Source: Pseudomonas sp. S04
GTDB taxonomy: Bacteria > Pseudomonadota > Gammaproteobacteria > Pseudomonadales > Pseudomonadaceae
Length of the DNA: 64,000 nucleotides
Direction of reading: 5' to 3'
Assembly (NCBI RefSeq): GCF_009834545.1
Contig: NZ_CP019427.1
Location: 4,904,001 to 4,968,000 of the forward strand
A model generated the notes under the pieces. That model did not search any database, was not told where the DNA came from, and saw nothing but the letters and a program-made list of their open reading frames with translations. Both the position numbers and the translations under genes were made by a program. This document shows positions 36,172-45,523 of this stretch, piece after piece. The number at the start of each line of letters is the position of its first letter. The first letter of the stretch is position 1.

Positions 36172-38484
36172 TCAAGCCAACTGACTGCGCAACTGGCGAG
36201 CCGCCGCCACCATGTTGACCAACGCGGCTTCAGTCTCCGGCCAGGCCCGGGTCTTGAGGCCGCAGTCCGGGTTGACCCACAGGCGCTCGGCCGGGATGCG
36301 TTGCACCGCCTTGCTCAGCAACTTGACCATCTCCTGGGTGTCGGGCACTCGCGGCGAGTGGATGTCGTACACGCCCGGGCCGATATCGTTCGGGTAGTCG
36401 AAGGCCTTGAAGGCTTCGAGCAACTGCATGTCCGAACGCGAGGTTTCGATGGTGATCACGTCGGCGTCCATCGCCGCAATCGACTTGATCACATCGTTGA
36501 ACTCGCTGTAGCACATGTGGGTGTGGATCTGGGTTTCATCGCGCACTCCAGACGCACTCAAGCGAAACGCCTGCACTGCCCAATCCAGGTACTCCTGCCA
36601 CTGCGCCTGGCGCAAGGGCAGGCCTTCGCGGAACGCCGCTTCATCGATCTGGATAATCTTGATCCCGGCCCGTTCGAGGTCCAGCACTTCATCGCGCAGG
36701 GCCAGCGCCAACTGCTGTGCCTGGACTTTGCGTGACACATCTTCCCGGGGGAAGGACCACATCAGCATGGTCACGGGACCGGTGAGCATGCCTTTCATGA
36801 CCTTGTCGGTCAGGCTCTGGGCGTAGGTGATCCAGTCCACGGTCATGGCTTTCGGACGACTGAGGTCGCCGTAGATGATCGCCGGTTTCACACAGCGCGA
36901 ACCGTAGCTCTGCACCCAGCCAAAACGGCTGAACAGATAACCGTCCAATTGCTCGGCAAAGTACTCGACCATGTCGTTGCGCTCAGCCTCACCGTGCACC
37001 AGCACATCGAGCCCCAGGCGTTCCTGAATCTGCACGGCGTGGCGGATTTCACTGTGCATGGCATCGGTGTAGTCGTTGGCCGACAACTTGCCCTGCTTGA
37101 ACGCCTGGCGGGCCAGGCGGATCGCCCCGGTCTGGGGGAACGAGCCGATGGTGGTGGTCGGGAAGACCGGCAACTGCAAGCGTGCGCGTTGCTGCTCGAT
37201 GCGCTGGGCAAACCCCGACTGGCGCTGGCTGTCACTGTCGCGAATGGCCTCGACACGGGCCTGCACCTGGGCCTTGTGAATCCGTGGCGACTGGGCGCGA
37301 CTGGCCTGGATCGCGCGACTTTGCGCCAGTGCGGCTTGCACCTTGGGCGACTGCGGATCGTTCAGGGCGTCACGCAGCACGGCAATCTCGCCACACTTCT
37401 GCACGGCAAAAGCCAGCCAGCTTTTCAGTTCAGGATCGAGCTGGTCCTCGCGTTCCAGGTCCACCGGGCTGTGCAGCAACGAACATGAACTGCTGACCCA
37501 CAGGTTGTCGCCAAAGCGCTCCTGGGCTACTTGCAGTTGCGCCAGGACCGGCTCCAGTTCACAACGCCAGACGTTGCGACCGTTGACCAGGCCCACCGAG
37601 AGAACCTTGTAGGTCGGCAGCCGATCGAGCACGTGCAGCAGTTGGTCGGGCGCACGTACCGCATCGATGTGCAGGCCCTGGACCGGCAGGCCGACCGCCA
37701 GCCCGAGGTTGTCTTGCAGGCCGCTGAAGTAGGTCGCCACCAGCTTTTTCAGCGGCGAGTACTGGAGGATGTGATAGGCCCGTTCGAAGGCGCTCTTCCA
37801 TGCCTGTGGCAGGTCGAGGGTCAGGATCGGCTCATCGATTTGCACCCACTCCACGCCTTGGGCAGCCAGGCGGCCGAGGATTTCGTTGTACACCGGCAGC
37901 AGGCGTTCCAGCAGGTCGAGCTTGTCGAAGTCGTTGCCTTTGGCCTTGCCCAGCCACAGGTAGGTCAGCGGGCCGATGATCACCGGCTTGACGTTGTGAC
38001 CGAGGGCGCGAGCTTCGTCGACTTCATCGAACAGTTGTTCCCAGCTCAGCTTGAACTGCTGGTCGACGCTGAACTCCGGGACCAGATAGTGGTAGTTGGT
38101 GTCGAACCACTTGGTCAATTCCTGGGCATATTGCGCCTGGGCATGCTCACCGCCGCAGCAGGTCGCGGTGGCACCACGGGCCATGGCGAACAGGCTGTCG
38201 AGGGTCGGTTGGCCCCGGTCATCACGGGTGCTGTCGAAGCGTTGGGGAATCACCCCGAAGGTCAGCGAATGGCTCAGGACCTGGTCGTACCAGGCAAAGT
38301 CACCCACCGGCAGCAGGTCGATCCCGGCCTCTTTCTGCAACTGCCAGTGCCTGGCGCGCAGATCGCGGCCGACCGCTTGCAGGGCCGCTTGATCGAGGTC
38401 GCCCTTCCAATAGGCTTCGAGGGCTTTTTTCAGTTCGCGATCAGCGCCGATGCGGGGAAAACCGAGGGTGTGGGCCAAGGCCAT
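36172..38484 (-). CDS. metE: Cobalamin-independent methionine synthase
   Basis: Transfers a methyl group from methyltetrahydropteroyl-glutamate to homocysteine. 770 aa. Two-barrel enzyme: [18 protein letters not shown] at the N-terminus and the C-terminal catalytic barrel with zinc ligands His and Cys in [10 protein letters not shown] and Cys in NPDCGLKTR. The ATG at 38484 fits the family; upstream codons in frame are unsupported. It is divergent from metR, as in enterobacteria, and is expected to be activated by MetR. Confidence 0.98.
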   Translation of the reverse strand: MALAHTLGFPRIGADRELKKALEAYWKGDLDQAALQAVGRDLRARHWQLQKEAGIDLLPVGDFAWYDQVLSHSLTFGVIPQRFDSTRDDRGQPTLDSLFAMARGATATCCGGEHAQAQYAQELTKWFDTNYHYLVPEFSVDQQFKLSWEQLFDEVDEARALGHNVKPVIIGPLTYLWLGKAKGNDFDKLDLLERLLPVYNEILGRLAAQGVEWVQIDEPILTLDLPQAWKSAFERAYHILQYSPLKKLVATYFSGLQDNLGLAVGLPVQGLHIDAVRAPDQLLHVLDRLPTYKVLSVGLVNGRNVWRCELEPVLAQLQVAQERFGDNLWVSSSCSLLHSPVDLEREDQLDPELKSWLAFAVQKCGEIAVLRDALNDPQSPKVQAALAQSRAIQASRAQSPRIHKAQVQARVEAIRDSDSQRQSGFAQRIEQQRARLQLPVFPTTTIGSFPQTGAIRLARQAFKQGKLSANDYTDAMHSEIRHAVQIQERLGLDVLVHGEAERNDMVEYFAEQLDGYLFSRFGWVQSYGSRCVKPAIIYGDLSRPKAMTVDWITYAQSLTDKVMKGMLTGPVTMLMWSFPREDVSRKVQAQQLALALRDEVLDLERAGIKIIQIDEAAFREGLPLRQAQWQEYLDWAVQAFRLSASGVRDETQIHTHMCYSEFNDVIKSIAAMDADVITIETSRSDMQLLEAFKAFDYPNDIGPGVYDIHSPRVPDTQEMVKLLSKAVQRIPAERLWVNPDCGLKTRAWPETEAALVNMVAAARQLRSQLA

Positions 38485-38537
38485 GGCGTTTAACTCCTGA
38501 ATAAATAATGGGCCTATTGTCGACAGCCAGGCCATCA

Positions 38538-38550
38538 TGAGACAAACTCA
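38538..38550. promoter_or_regulatory. Possible MetR-type palindrome in the metE-metR region
   Basis: TGAGACAAACTCA is a TGAG-N5-CTCA palindrome resembling the MetR consensus TGAA-N5-TTCA with one change per half. It lies 54 bp from the metE start and 43 bp from the metR start. Confidence 0.35.
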
Positions 38551-38592
38551 ACCTTTTCGTGTTCATCACAAAATTTATTCATGGAGGCCACG

Positions 38593-39510
38593 GTGCTCGA
38601 AATCCGTCACCTGAAGACCCTGCACGCCCTGCGTGAAGCCGACAGCCTGGTCGACGCCGCCGAACGCCTGCACCTGACCCAGTCGGCCCTGTCCCACCAG
38701 TTCAAGGAACTGGAAGAGCGCATGGGCATGCCGTTGTTCGTGCGCAAGACCAAGCCGGTGCGTTTCACCAGTGCCGGCCTGCGCCTGCTGCAACTGGCCG
38801 ACGCCACCCTGCCGCTGTTGCGCGGAGCCGAGCGCGACATCGCCCGGCTGGCCGGCGGCACGGCCGGACGCCTGCACATGGCGATCGAATGCCACAGCTG
38901 CTTTCAATGGTTGATGCCGACCATCGACCAGTTCCGCGATGCCTGGCCGGAAGTCGAACTGGACCTGGCCTCGGGTTTTTCCTTCGCTCCGCTGCCGGCC
39001 CTGGCCCGTGGCGACCTCGACCTGGTGGTGACCTCCGACCCGCTGGAGCTGGCCGGGATCACCTACGTGCCGCTGTTTACCTATGAAGCGATGCTTGCCG
39101 TAGCCAATCAGCATCGCCTGGCCAGCAAGCCCTACATCGTGCCCGAGGACCTGCTCAGCGAAACCCTGATCACCTACCCGGTGGAACGGGATCGGCTGGA
39201 CATCTTCACCCGCTTCCTCGAGCCGGCCGACATCGAGCCGGCCCAGGTGCGGACCTCGGAGCTGACGGTGATGATGATGCAATTGGTCGCCAGCGGTCGC
39301 GGTGTCTGCGGCATGCCCCACTGGGCCCTGCATGAGTACAGCTCACGGGGTTATGTGAAGGCCAAGCGGCTGGGGGAGAAAGGCCTGTTCGCCACGCTGT
39401 ACGCCGGCATCCGCGCCGACATGCTGGATGCGCCGTACATGCGTGACTTCCTGCTGACCGCCAAGGACACCTCGTTCTCCACCCTGGACGGGGTCAGCGT
39501 GGTCCGGTGA
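38593..39510 (+). CDS. metR: LysR-type regulator MetR
   Basis: 305 aa. I choose GTG 38593, giving (V/M)LEIRHLKTLHALRE, which aligns with MIEVKHLKTLQAL of E. coli MetR and has GGAGG 5 bp upstream. The ATG at 38581 would place that ribosome site inside the gene. The helix-turn-helix is SLVDAAERLHLTQSALSHQF. The effector domain follows. It activates metE with homocysteine as co-effector in known systems. Converges on lysE with a 13-bp gap. Confidence 0.93.
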   Translation: MLEIRHLKTLHALREADSLVDAAERLHLTQSALSHQFKELEERMGMPLFVRKTKPVRFTSAGLRLLQLADATLPLLRGAERDIARLAGGTAGRLHMAIECHSCFQWLMPTIDQFRDAWPEVELDLASGFSFAPLPALARGDLDLVVTSDPLELAGITYVPLFTYEAMLAVANQHRLASKPYIVPEDLLSETLITYPVERDRLDIFTRFLEPADIEPAQVRTSELTVMMMQLVASGRGVCGMPHWALHEYSSRGYVKAKRLGEKGLFATLYAGIRADMLDAPYMRDFLLTAKDTSFSTLDGVSVVR

Positions 39511-39523
39511 GAGGCCGCTGCCC

Positions 39524-40162
39524 CTATACCATCCTTTTCGGTTCAGACAGCAGGCGTACGGCCAGGGCCGCCAGGACGAAGCCCATGAAATAGCGCTGCA
39601 CCGCCAGCCAGCTCGGGTTGTTGACGAACCAACTGGCGATGCCTGCGGCGAACAGGGCGATCAGCAGATTGACGGTAAAGCTGACGGTGATCTGGGTCAG
39701 GCCCAGGGCGATACTCTGGAAGAAGATCGAGCCGTGCTCAGGGTTGATGAACTGCGGAAACACCGAGAGATAGAACACCGCGATCTTCGGGTTCAGCGCG
39801 CTGGTGAGAAAACCCATCATCATCAGTTTGCGCGAAGAGTCCGGTGCCAGTTGCTGCGCCTCGAACGGCGAGCGAGCGCCGGGCTTGACCGCCTGCCAGG
39901 CCATCCACAACAAGTACAAGGCCCCTGCCCACTTCAGCGCCTCATAGGCCATCGGCACCGCCAGGAACACCGCCGTCAAGCCAGCCGCCGCCGCGAACAG
40001 GTGCACAAAAAAACCCGCCACCACGCCCACCAGCGAAATTACTCCGGCCTTACGCCCCTGGCAGATCGAGCGAGAGATCAGGTAGATCATGTTCGGCCCC
40101 GGGGTCAGTACCAGGAGCAGGGACGCCGCGGCAAAAATCAGCAGGTCGTGGGCAGTAATCAT
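39524..40162 (-). CDS. LysE/RhtB family amino acid exporter
   Basis: 212 aa, about six membrane helices. The N-terminal motif LVLTPGPNMIYLISRSI and the LTSALNPKIAVFYLSVFPQF motif identify the family. The exported substrate cannot be predicted. 24 bp behind the NUDIX gene on the same strand, so the two may be co-transcribed. Confidence 0.93.
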   Translation of the reverse strand: MITAHDLLIFAAASLLLVLTPGPNMIYLISRSICQGRKAGVISLVGVVAGFFVHLFAAAAGLTAVFLAVPMAYEALKWAGALYLLWMAWQAVKPGARSPFEAQQLAPDSSRKLMMMGFLTSALNPKIAVFYLSVFPQFINPEHGSIFFQSIALGLTQITVSFTVNLLIALFAAGIASWFVNNPSWLAVQRYFMGFVLAALAVRLLSEPKRMV

Positions 40163-40186
40163 CAGGCAGTCCTTGTCAGTGATCGG

Positions 40187-40621
40187 TCAGGCCGGAGCCT
40201 TCAGTGAACGACGATAAAACGGCAGGATCAGGTCCCGTGTCAATGGCGCCAGCAGCACATCCGGTTCAACCTGCGGATCGACCCACACCACCTCCTCGAT
40301 CTCGGCGGCCGGGCACACGGTTTGGTAGATCTGCAGCAGGAAGATTTCGGCCTCGACCACAAACCCTGGCTCATTCGCCGCCGGTGCGCAGAACGGGCCC
40401 AGGTAACGGGCCTGGGCAGTATCGATGCGCAACCCCAACTCTTCTTCCAGCTCGCGGGCCAGGGCCTGCACCGGTTGTTCGTGGGCTTCGATCTTGCCGC
40501 CCGGCTGCATGAACGCAGTGGTGCCACGCTTGCGGACCAGCAGGGTGCGGCCGTCGGGACCGATCAACAGCGCGGCAGCAATGCGGATAATACGGGGCTC
40601 AACACAAACGGAATCGGTCAT
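40187..40621 (-). CDS. NUDIX hydrolase
   Basis: 144 aa from the ATG at 40621. The Nudix box is GGKIEAHEQPVQALARELEE followed by ELGL, with all the conserved Gly, Glu, Arg and Glu positions of GX5EX7REUXEEXGU. It should hydrolyse a nucleoside diphosphate linked to another moiety; the substrate is unknown. Divergent from the LuxR regulator across 141 bp. Confidence 0.93.
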   Translation of the reverse strand: MTDSVCVEPRIIRIAAALLIGPDGRTLLVRKRGTTAFMQPGGKIEAHEQPVQALARELEEELGLRIDTAQARYLGPFCAPAANEPGFVVEAEIFLLQIYQTVCPAAEIEEVVWVDPQVEPDVLLAPLTRDLILPFYRRSLKAPA

Positions 40622-40762
40622 GGACAATCAGCGGCCTTGGTTCAAAGAAACCAAGGATCCCACGGCCGCCGGGGCTGCGTCACCCTCCATGGATTGCCCC
40701 TGCCGCCTGTCTGGGCCAGTATGTTCGGCAACTTCAGGCCGTGAGCCGACCGGGAACGCTGA

Positions 40763-41572
40763 ATGAATCACTCGCGGCAGGATATCGCCTGGCACCGCTC
40801 CATCGGGCAGTTGATCGATGCCCTCGACAAACCCAACTTCTGGACCCAACTGGTGCGCCTGCTGGACCAGTACCTGAGCTTCGACAGTTGGGTGGTGGTG
40901 CTCTTCGACGGGGATCAGCGGCCCCTGGTGTTCGGCGAATGCCCGAGTGCAGACGGTAGCCCCGACCCATTGTTCCAGGATTACCTGATGGGCCTGTTCC
41001 TGCTGGACCCGTTCTACATCGCCAGCCGCGAGCAGGCGCGCACTGGGCTCTATCGCCTGTCCGAGGTAGCGCCCGAGCACTTCGAGCTGACCGAGTACTA
41101 CCAGCGCTACTTTCGCCTGAACGTGGTGGCCGATGAAATCCAGTTCAATTGCCAGCTCGAGGGCGAGCGCACCCTGTGCCTGTCGCTGGGCAGCCAGCAA
41201 CGGTTCAGCAGCGAACAGATCGCCCTGCTGTCGCTGATCCAGCCGTGGGTCCTGAGCCTGCTGCGCCAACGCCTGCCCTATGAAAACGAGGTACCAGCCA
41301 CACCTGAGCCGCCGGCCCAGCACACTGACTGGCGCAGCCGCCTGGAAGCTTCATTGCAACAGATCAAGGGCGCGCAACTGACTGCCCGCGAACTGGATGT
41401 CGGGCGCTGGATGCTCAGCGGTTGCTCCAGCAAGGAAATCGCCCGTAAGCTGGAAATCTCTGCCGAAACCGTGAAAGTCCATAAGAAACACATCTACAGC
41501 AAGCTGGGGATCAAATCCCAGTCCGAGCTGTTTTCGATATTTTTGCAGGCACAAGCAAATCCCGACCTGTAG
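40763..41572 (+). CDS. LuxR-family transcriptional regulator
   Basis: 269 aa. The C-terminal LuxR helix-turn-helix (LTARELDVGRWMLSGCSSKE then ISAETVKVHKKHIYSKLGIK) is complete. The N-terminal 190 residues are a sensor-like domain with no receiver Asp and without a clear acyl-homoserine-lactone-binding pattern. It is co-directional with and 43 bp before the FMN glutamate-synthase-like gene, so local control of that gene is plausible. No luxI-type gene is in the window. Confidence 0.88.
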   Translation: MNHSRQDIAWHRSIGQLIDALDKPNFWTQLVRLLDQYLSFDSWVVVLFDGDQRPLVFGECPSADGSPDPLFQDYLMGLFLLDPFYIASREQARTGLYRLSEVAPEHFELTEYYQRYFRLNVVADEIQFNCQLEGERTLCLSLGSQQRFSSEQIALLSLIQPWVLSLLRQRLPYENEVPATPEPPAQHTDWRSRLEASLQQIKGAQLTARELDVGRWMLSGCSSKEIARKLEISAETVKVHKKHIYSKLGIKSQSELFSIFLQAQANPDL

Positions 41573-41615
41573 AAAATCGTGCCGAATTTGATGAGTCCGA
41601 ACCCAAGGAACCCGT

Positions 41616-43232
41616 ATGAGCCTGTCACTCCTGAGCCGCTACGCCTTCTTTGCCGCCTGTGTGATCTTTACCCTCGCCAGCCTGCCGTTTCTGCACCATG
41701 AGTGGGTCTGGCCGCTGACCATCATCACCGGCCTGCTGAGCCTGCTGGGTATCTTCGACCTGCTGCAAAGCCCCCATGCGGTGCGCCGCAACTACCCGAT
41801 CCTGGGCAATATCCGTTACCTGGTGGAAGGCATCCGCCCGGAGATCCGCCAGTACCTGCTGGAATCCGACAGCGACGCCCTGCCCTTTTCCCGGGCCCAA
41901 CGCTCACTGGTCTATTCGCGCGCCAAGAATGAAAGTGCCGACAAACCCTTCGGCACTCTGATCGATGTCTACCAGTCAGGGTTCGAATTCATCGGCCACT
42001 CGATGCGCCCGGCCCCGGTGACCGATCCCAGCAGCTTCCGGGTGATCGTCGGCGGCCCGCAGTGCAGCCAGCCGTACTCGGCCTCGGTGTTCAACATCTC
42101 GGCCATGAGCTTTGGCTCCCTCAGCGCCAACGCCATCCGGGCGTTGAACCAGGGCGCGAAACTCGGCAACTTCGCCCACGACACCGGCGAGGGCAGCATC
42201 AGCCCCTATCACCGTGAACACGGCGGCGACCTGACCTGGGAACTGGGCAGCGGTTACTTCGGCTGCCGCACGACCGATGGCCGCTTCGACCCGGAACGCT
42301 TCGCCACCCAGGCCCAGAACCCGCAAGTGCGGATGATCGAAATCAAGATGAGCCAGGGCGCCAAGCCGGGCCACGGCGGGATCCTGCCCAAGCACAAGGT
42401 GACCCGGGAAATCGCCGACACCCGCGGCGTACCCATGGGCGAAGACTGCGTCTCGCCGTCGCGCCACAGTGCGTTTTCCACGCCGATTGAAATGATGCAC
42501 TTCATCCAGCAATTGCGTGAGTTGTCCGGCGGCAAACCGGTGGGCTTCAAGTTCTGCCTGGGTCACCCCTGGGAATTCATGGGCATCGCCAAGGCCATGC
42601 TGGAAACCGGAATCCTCCCGGACTTCATCGTGGTCGACGGCAAGGAAGGTGGCACCGGTGCCGCGCCCGTGGAGTTCACCGACCACATTGGCGTGCCAAT
42701 GCGCGAGGGCCTTCTGTTCGTACACAACACCCTGGTGGGCCTGAACCTGCGGGACAAGATCAAGCTGGGCGCCAGCGGCAAGATCGTCAGCGCGTTCGAT
42801 ATCGCCAGCGTACTGGCCATCGGTGCCGACTGGGCCAACTCGGCGCGCGGCTTCATGTTCGCCATCGGCTGTATCCAGTCGCAGTCGTGCCACACCAATA
42901 AATGCCCGACCGGCGTCGCCACCCAGGACACCTTGCGCCAGCGCGCCCTGGTGGTACCGGACAAGGCCCAGCGGGTGTTCAACTTCCACCGCAGCACCCT
43001 CAAGGCCCTGGCGGAAATGCTCGCCGCCGCCGGCCTCGAACACCCCTCGCAGTTGTCAGCCAAACACCTGGTGCGGCGCATGTCAGCCACCGAGATCAAA
43101 CTGTTCTCCCAACTGCATGTGTTCCTCAAGCCCGGTGAACTGCTGACCGGTGAAGTCAGCGGCGAGTTCTATTCGCGGATGTGGCAAATGGCTCGGGCCG
43201 ACAGCTTCGAAGCCAATGACGTGGCGGCCTGA
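41616..43232 (+). CDS. Membrane-anchored FMN-binding glutamate synthase family protein
   Basis: 538 aa. Two N-terminal hydrophobic segments (about 8-25 and 31-50) anchor a GltB-like central/FMN domain. AMSFGSLSANAIRALNQGA, DTGEGSISPYHREHGGDLTW, KMSQGAKPGHGG and VVDGKEGGTGAAPVEF are FMN-site motifs; CIQSQSCHTNKCPTG looks like the 3Fe-4S motif. The glutaminase domain of true glutamate synthase is absent, so the reaction is unknown. It is followed 25 bp later by a small monooxygenase-like gene. Confidence 0.92.
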   Translation: MSLSLLSRYAFFAACVIFTLASLPFLHHEWVWPLTIITGLLSLLGIFDLLQSPHAVRRNYPILGNIRYLVEGIRPEIRQYLLESDSDALPFSRAQRSLVYSRAKNESADKPFGTLIDVYQSGFEFIGHSMRPAPVTDPSSFRVIVGGPQCSQPYSASVFNISAMSFGSLSANAIRALNQGAKLGNFAHDTGEGSISPYHREHGGDLTWELGSGYFGCRTTDGRFDPERFATQAQNPQVRMIEIKMSQGAKPGHGGILPKHKVTREIADTRGVPMGEDCVSPSRHSAFSTPIEMMHFIQQLRELSGGKPVGFKFCLGHPWEFMGIAKAMLETGILPDFIVVDGKEGGTGAAPVEFTDHIGVPMREGLLFVHNTLVGLNLRDKIKLGASGKIVSAFDIASVLAIGADWANSARGFMFAIGCIQSQSCHTNKCPTGVATQDTLRQRALVVPDKAQRVFNFHRSTLKALAEMLAAAGLEHPSQLSAKHLVRRMSATEIKLFSQLHVFLKPGELLTGEVSGEFYSRMWQMARADSFEANDVAA

Positions 43233-43257
43233 TACCGCGCACCCCAAGGAAGAACCC

Positions 43258-43557
43258 ATGCTCAAAGTGATTGCCCAGGACTTCATCCAGCCCGAACACA
43301 TCGACACCGTGCGCCCGTGGTACGCCGAACTGGTGGAGAAAACCCGCCTGGAACCCGACTGCATTGCCTACGACCTGTTCGTCGACCAGCACGATCCGGG
43401 ACATTTTGTCTTCGTCGAACAATGGCCGAACCAGGCCGCGCTGGACGCCCATTGCCAATCCGAGCACTTCCGCCGGTTGGTGCCGCAGATCAACCAGTAC
43501 CAGGCCCGAGAGTGCGAGGTATTGCTGATGGACGCGTTCTTGCCGAAGTCGGGATAA
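43258..43557 (+). CDS. Antibiotic biosynthesis monooxygenase-like (ABM) small protein
   Basis: 99 aa; a single dimeric ferredoxin-like ABM domain (LKVIAQDFIQPEHIDTVRPW, then PDCIAYDLFVD, then FVFVEQWPNQAALDAH). The ATG at 43258 is preceded by AAGGA. Members include quinol monooxygenases and haem-degrading enzymes; the role here is unknown. Probably one transcript with the upstream FMN protein; a terminator follows. Confidence 0.92.
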   Translation: MLKVIAQDFIQPEHIDTVRPWYAELVEKTRLEPDCIAYDLFVDQHDPGHFVFVEQWPNQAALDAHCQSEHFRRLVPQINQYQARECEVLLMDAFLPKSG

Positions 43558-43574
43558 ACAAACAGCGCACAAAT

Positions 43575-43606
43575 AAAAAGCCCCGGTCAATCAACCGGGG
43601 CTTTTT
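43575..43606. terminator. Bidirectional terminator between the ABM gene and the permease
   Basis: Perfect 13-bp stem AAAAAGCCCCGGT / ACCGGGGCTTTTT (43575-43587 with 43594-43606), 6-nt loop. Confidence 0.93.
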
Positions 43607-43625
43607 GGTACAGCGCATCAGGCCA

Positions 43626-45047
43626 TCAAGACGCCTGGCTGACCGCACCTTGTGTGGCATTGGTCGGTTGCAGCTTGAACGCATAGAACAGCACGGTCAG
43701 CAGCACCAGGAACGCCGGGCCGACATACAGGGCGATGCGGGTTTCCGGGAAGTAGGCCATCAGGCCGACCACCAGCACCAGGAACGCCAGCGCCAGGTAG
43801 GAGCTGATCGGGTACAGCCACATGCGGTACTTCAGGGCCGCACGCTCGGAAACGCTCAGGCCGCGGCGGAACTTGAGTTGCGCCAGCAGGATCATCACCC
43901 AGGTCCAGATGGCGCCGAAGGTGGCGATCGCGGTCACCCAGACGAAGACTTTTTCCGGAACCATGTAGTTCAGCAACACGCCCAGCAACAGCACGAAGAT
44001 CGACAGCAGCAAAGCGCGACGCGGTACGCCGTTGCTCGAGGTGGTGGCGAAACCGGCAGGTGCCTGGCCGTTCTGCGCCAGGCTGTAGAGCATGCGCCCG
44101 GTGCTGAAGATGCCACCGTTGCAGGACGACAGCGCTGCGGTGATCACCACGAAGTTGATGATGCCAGCGGCGGTCTTGATGCCCAGACGCTCGAAGGTCA
44201 TCACGAACGGGCTACCCTGGGTACCGATTTCGTTCCATGGGTAGATCGACAGGATCACGAACAAGGCACCCACGTAGAACAGCAGAATGCGCCAGAACAC
44301 CGAGCCGATGGCATTGGGGATGGTCTTCTGCGGGTTCTTCGCTTCACCAGCGGTCAGGCCGATCATCTCAACGCCCAGGTAGGCGAACATCACCATCTGC
44401 AGGGACATCAGCACGCCCTGCACGCCGTTGGGCATGAAGCCGCCATGGGTCCACAGGTTGGAAATACCCAGGGCCACGCCATCGTTGCCGAAGCCGAAGG
44501 CAATCACACCGATGCCGCCGACTACCATCGCGATGATGGTGACGATCTTGATCAGGGCGAACCAGAACTCGAACTCACCGAATGCCTTGACCGCGATCAG
44601 GTTGATCGAGCCCATGCTGATCAGTGCGGCCAGCGCCCAGATCCAGCGTGGCACGTCCGGGAACCAGACGCCCATGTACACCGCCACCGCGGTAATTTCC
44701 GCAACACAGGTCACCAGCCACAGGAACCAGTAGTTCCAGCCGGTGAGAAAACCTGCCAACGGGCCCAGGTAGTCTTGCGCGTAGCGGCTGAACGAGCCCG
44801 CCACCGGGTTGTGCACGGCCATCTCTCCGAGGGCGCGCATGATCACCAGGATCGCCAGACCGCCGATGATGTAGGACAGCATGATTGCCGGGCCGGCCAT
44901 TTCGATGGCCTTGGCTGAACCCAGGAACAGACCGACACCGATACAGGCGCCGAGCGCCATCAAGCGAATATGCCGTTCGCCGAGTTCGCGTTTGAGCGGG
45001 CCGCCTTGAGCGGTCTCGCCGTGGTGCTGGTGATTGCCGACTGGCAT
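43626..45047 (-). CDS. APC-family amino acid permease (ProY/HutT-like)
   Basis: 473 aa, 12 predicted membrane helices. ALGACIGVGLFLGSAKAIEMAGP and FAYLGVEMIGLTAGEAKNPQKTIP are amino acid transporter signatures; the conserved glutamate before AKNP is present. The exact substrate cannot be read from sequence; histidine, proline and aromatic amino acids are possibilities. A CA motif lies before its ribosome site and an NtrC-like palindrome 282 bp upstream, both pointing to carbon/nitrogen control. Confidence 0.92.
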   Translation of the reverse strand: MPVGNHQHHGETAQGGPLKRELGERHIRLMALGACIGVGLFLGSAKAIEMAGPAIMLSYIIGGLAILVIMRALGEMAVHNPVAGSFSRYAQDYLGPLAGFLTGWNYWFLWLVTCVAEITAVAVYMGVWFPDVPRWIWALAALISMGSINLIAVKAFGEFEFWFALIKIVTIIAMVVGGIGVIAFGFGNDGVALGISNLWTHGGFMPNGVQGVLMSLQMVMFAYLGVEMIGLTAGEAKNPQKTIPNAIGSVFWRILLFYVGALFVILSIYPWNEIGTQGSPFVMTFERLGIKTAAGIINFVVITAALSSCNGGIFSTGRMLYSLAQNGQAPAGFATTSSNGVPRRALLLSIFVLLLGVLLNYMVPEKVFVWVTAIATFGAIWTWVMILLAQLKFRRGLSVSERAALKYRMWLYPISSYLALAFLVLVVGLMAYFPETRIALYVGPAFLVLLTVLFYAFKLQPTNATQGAVSQAS

Positions 45048-45063
45048 AGGGGTACAACCTCGT

Positions 45064-45072
45064 CTTGTTATT
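45064..45072 (-). promoter_or_regulatory. Hfq/Crc CA-like motif before the permease start
   Basis: On the minus strand AATAACAAG (three AAN triplets) precedes ACGAGG, the presumed ribosome site of the permease. Short compared with the glpF motif. Confidence 0.4.
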
Positions 45073-45328
45073 GGATATGACCACCGAGTGTCGAAGCACC
45101 GACCGATAGGCCGACACTTCCTGAAACCGGATCCACTTCGTGGGTGAATCCGTCCTGTAGGACAAAACCTGCAGGATCAGCGGGACGCGCAGTATAAAAA
45201 GCTTATCGCAGTTACTTTCACTCTATAAACGACAAAATTCAGAAGGAACTCTCGACAAAAGCCCCATCTGCAGAGGTGTATCACCTGCATTTCGCACATT
45301 TACTGAGCTGCGAAGCGGCGCGGAGTAT

Positions 45329-45345
45329 TGCACAGCAATGGTGCA
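45329..45345. promoter_or_regulatory. NtrC-like palindrome in the permease-PBP divergent region
   Basis: TGCACAGCAATGGTGCA fits the 17-bp NtrC pattern TGCAC-N7-GTGCA exactly; the flanking T and A extend the arms (45328-45346). It lies in a 476-bp gap otherwise without genes (45048-45523). No matching -24/-12 element was found between it and the permease start. The gap also has a CTCTAGAG/CTAGAG partial repeat at about 45389-45411. Confidence 0.45.
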
Positions 45346-45523
45346 ACGTCATGCCCCTACCTAGGCCGTATTTACCGGTTTGAAGGCTCTAGAGCGCCTC
45401 TTCTAGAGGTTCGCCGACGACCGGTAGGCGCACCGCACCACGCGCTGCGATTGTGCTCATACAAATTTTTCACCCCGCGCCACCAGCGTCTAAGCTTCAG
45501 ACAAGTCCGATCAATCTGCGTGA

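Noticed and set aside
40763..41572. Quorum-sensing LuxR receptor
   Set aside because: The autoinducer-binding residues typical of LuxR/LasR are not evident and no luxI-type gene is in the window.
43317..44918. 533-codon plus-strand frame across the ABM gene end and permease
   Set aside because: It crosses a strong terminator and runs against the permease; composition is that of a shadow frame.
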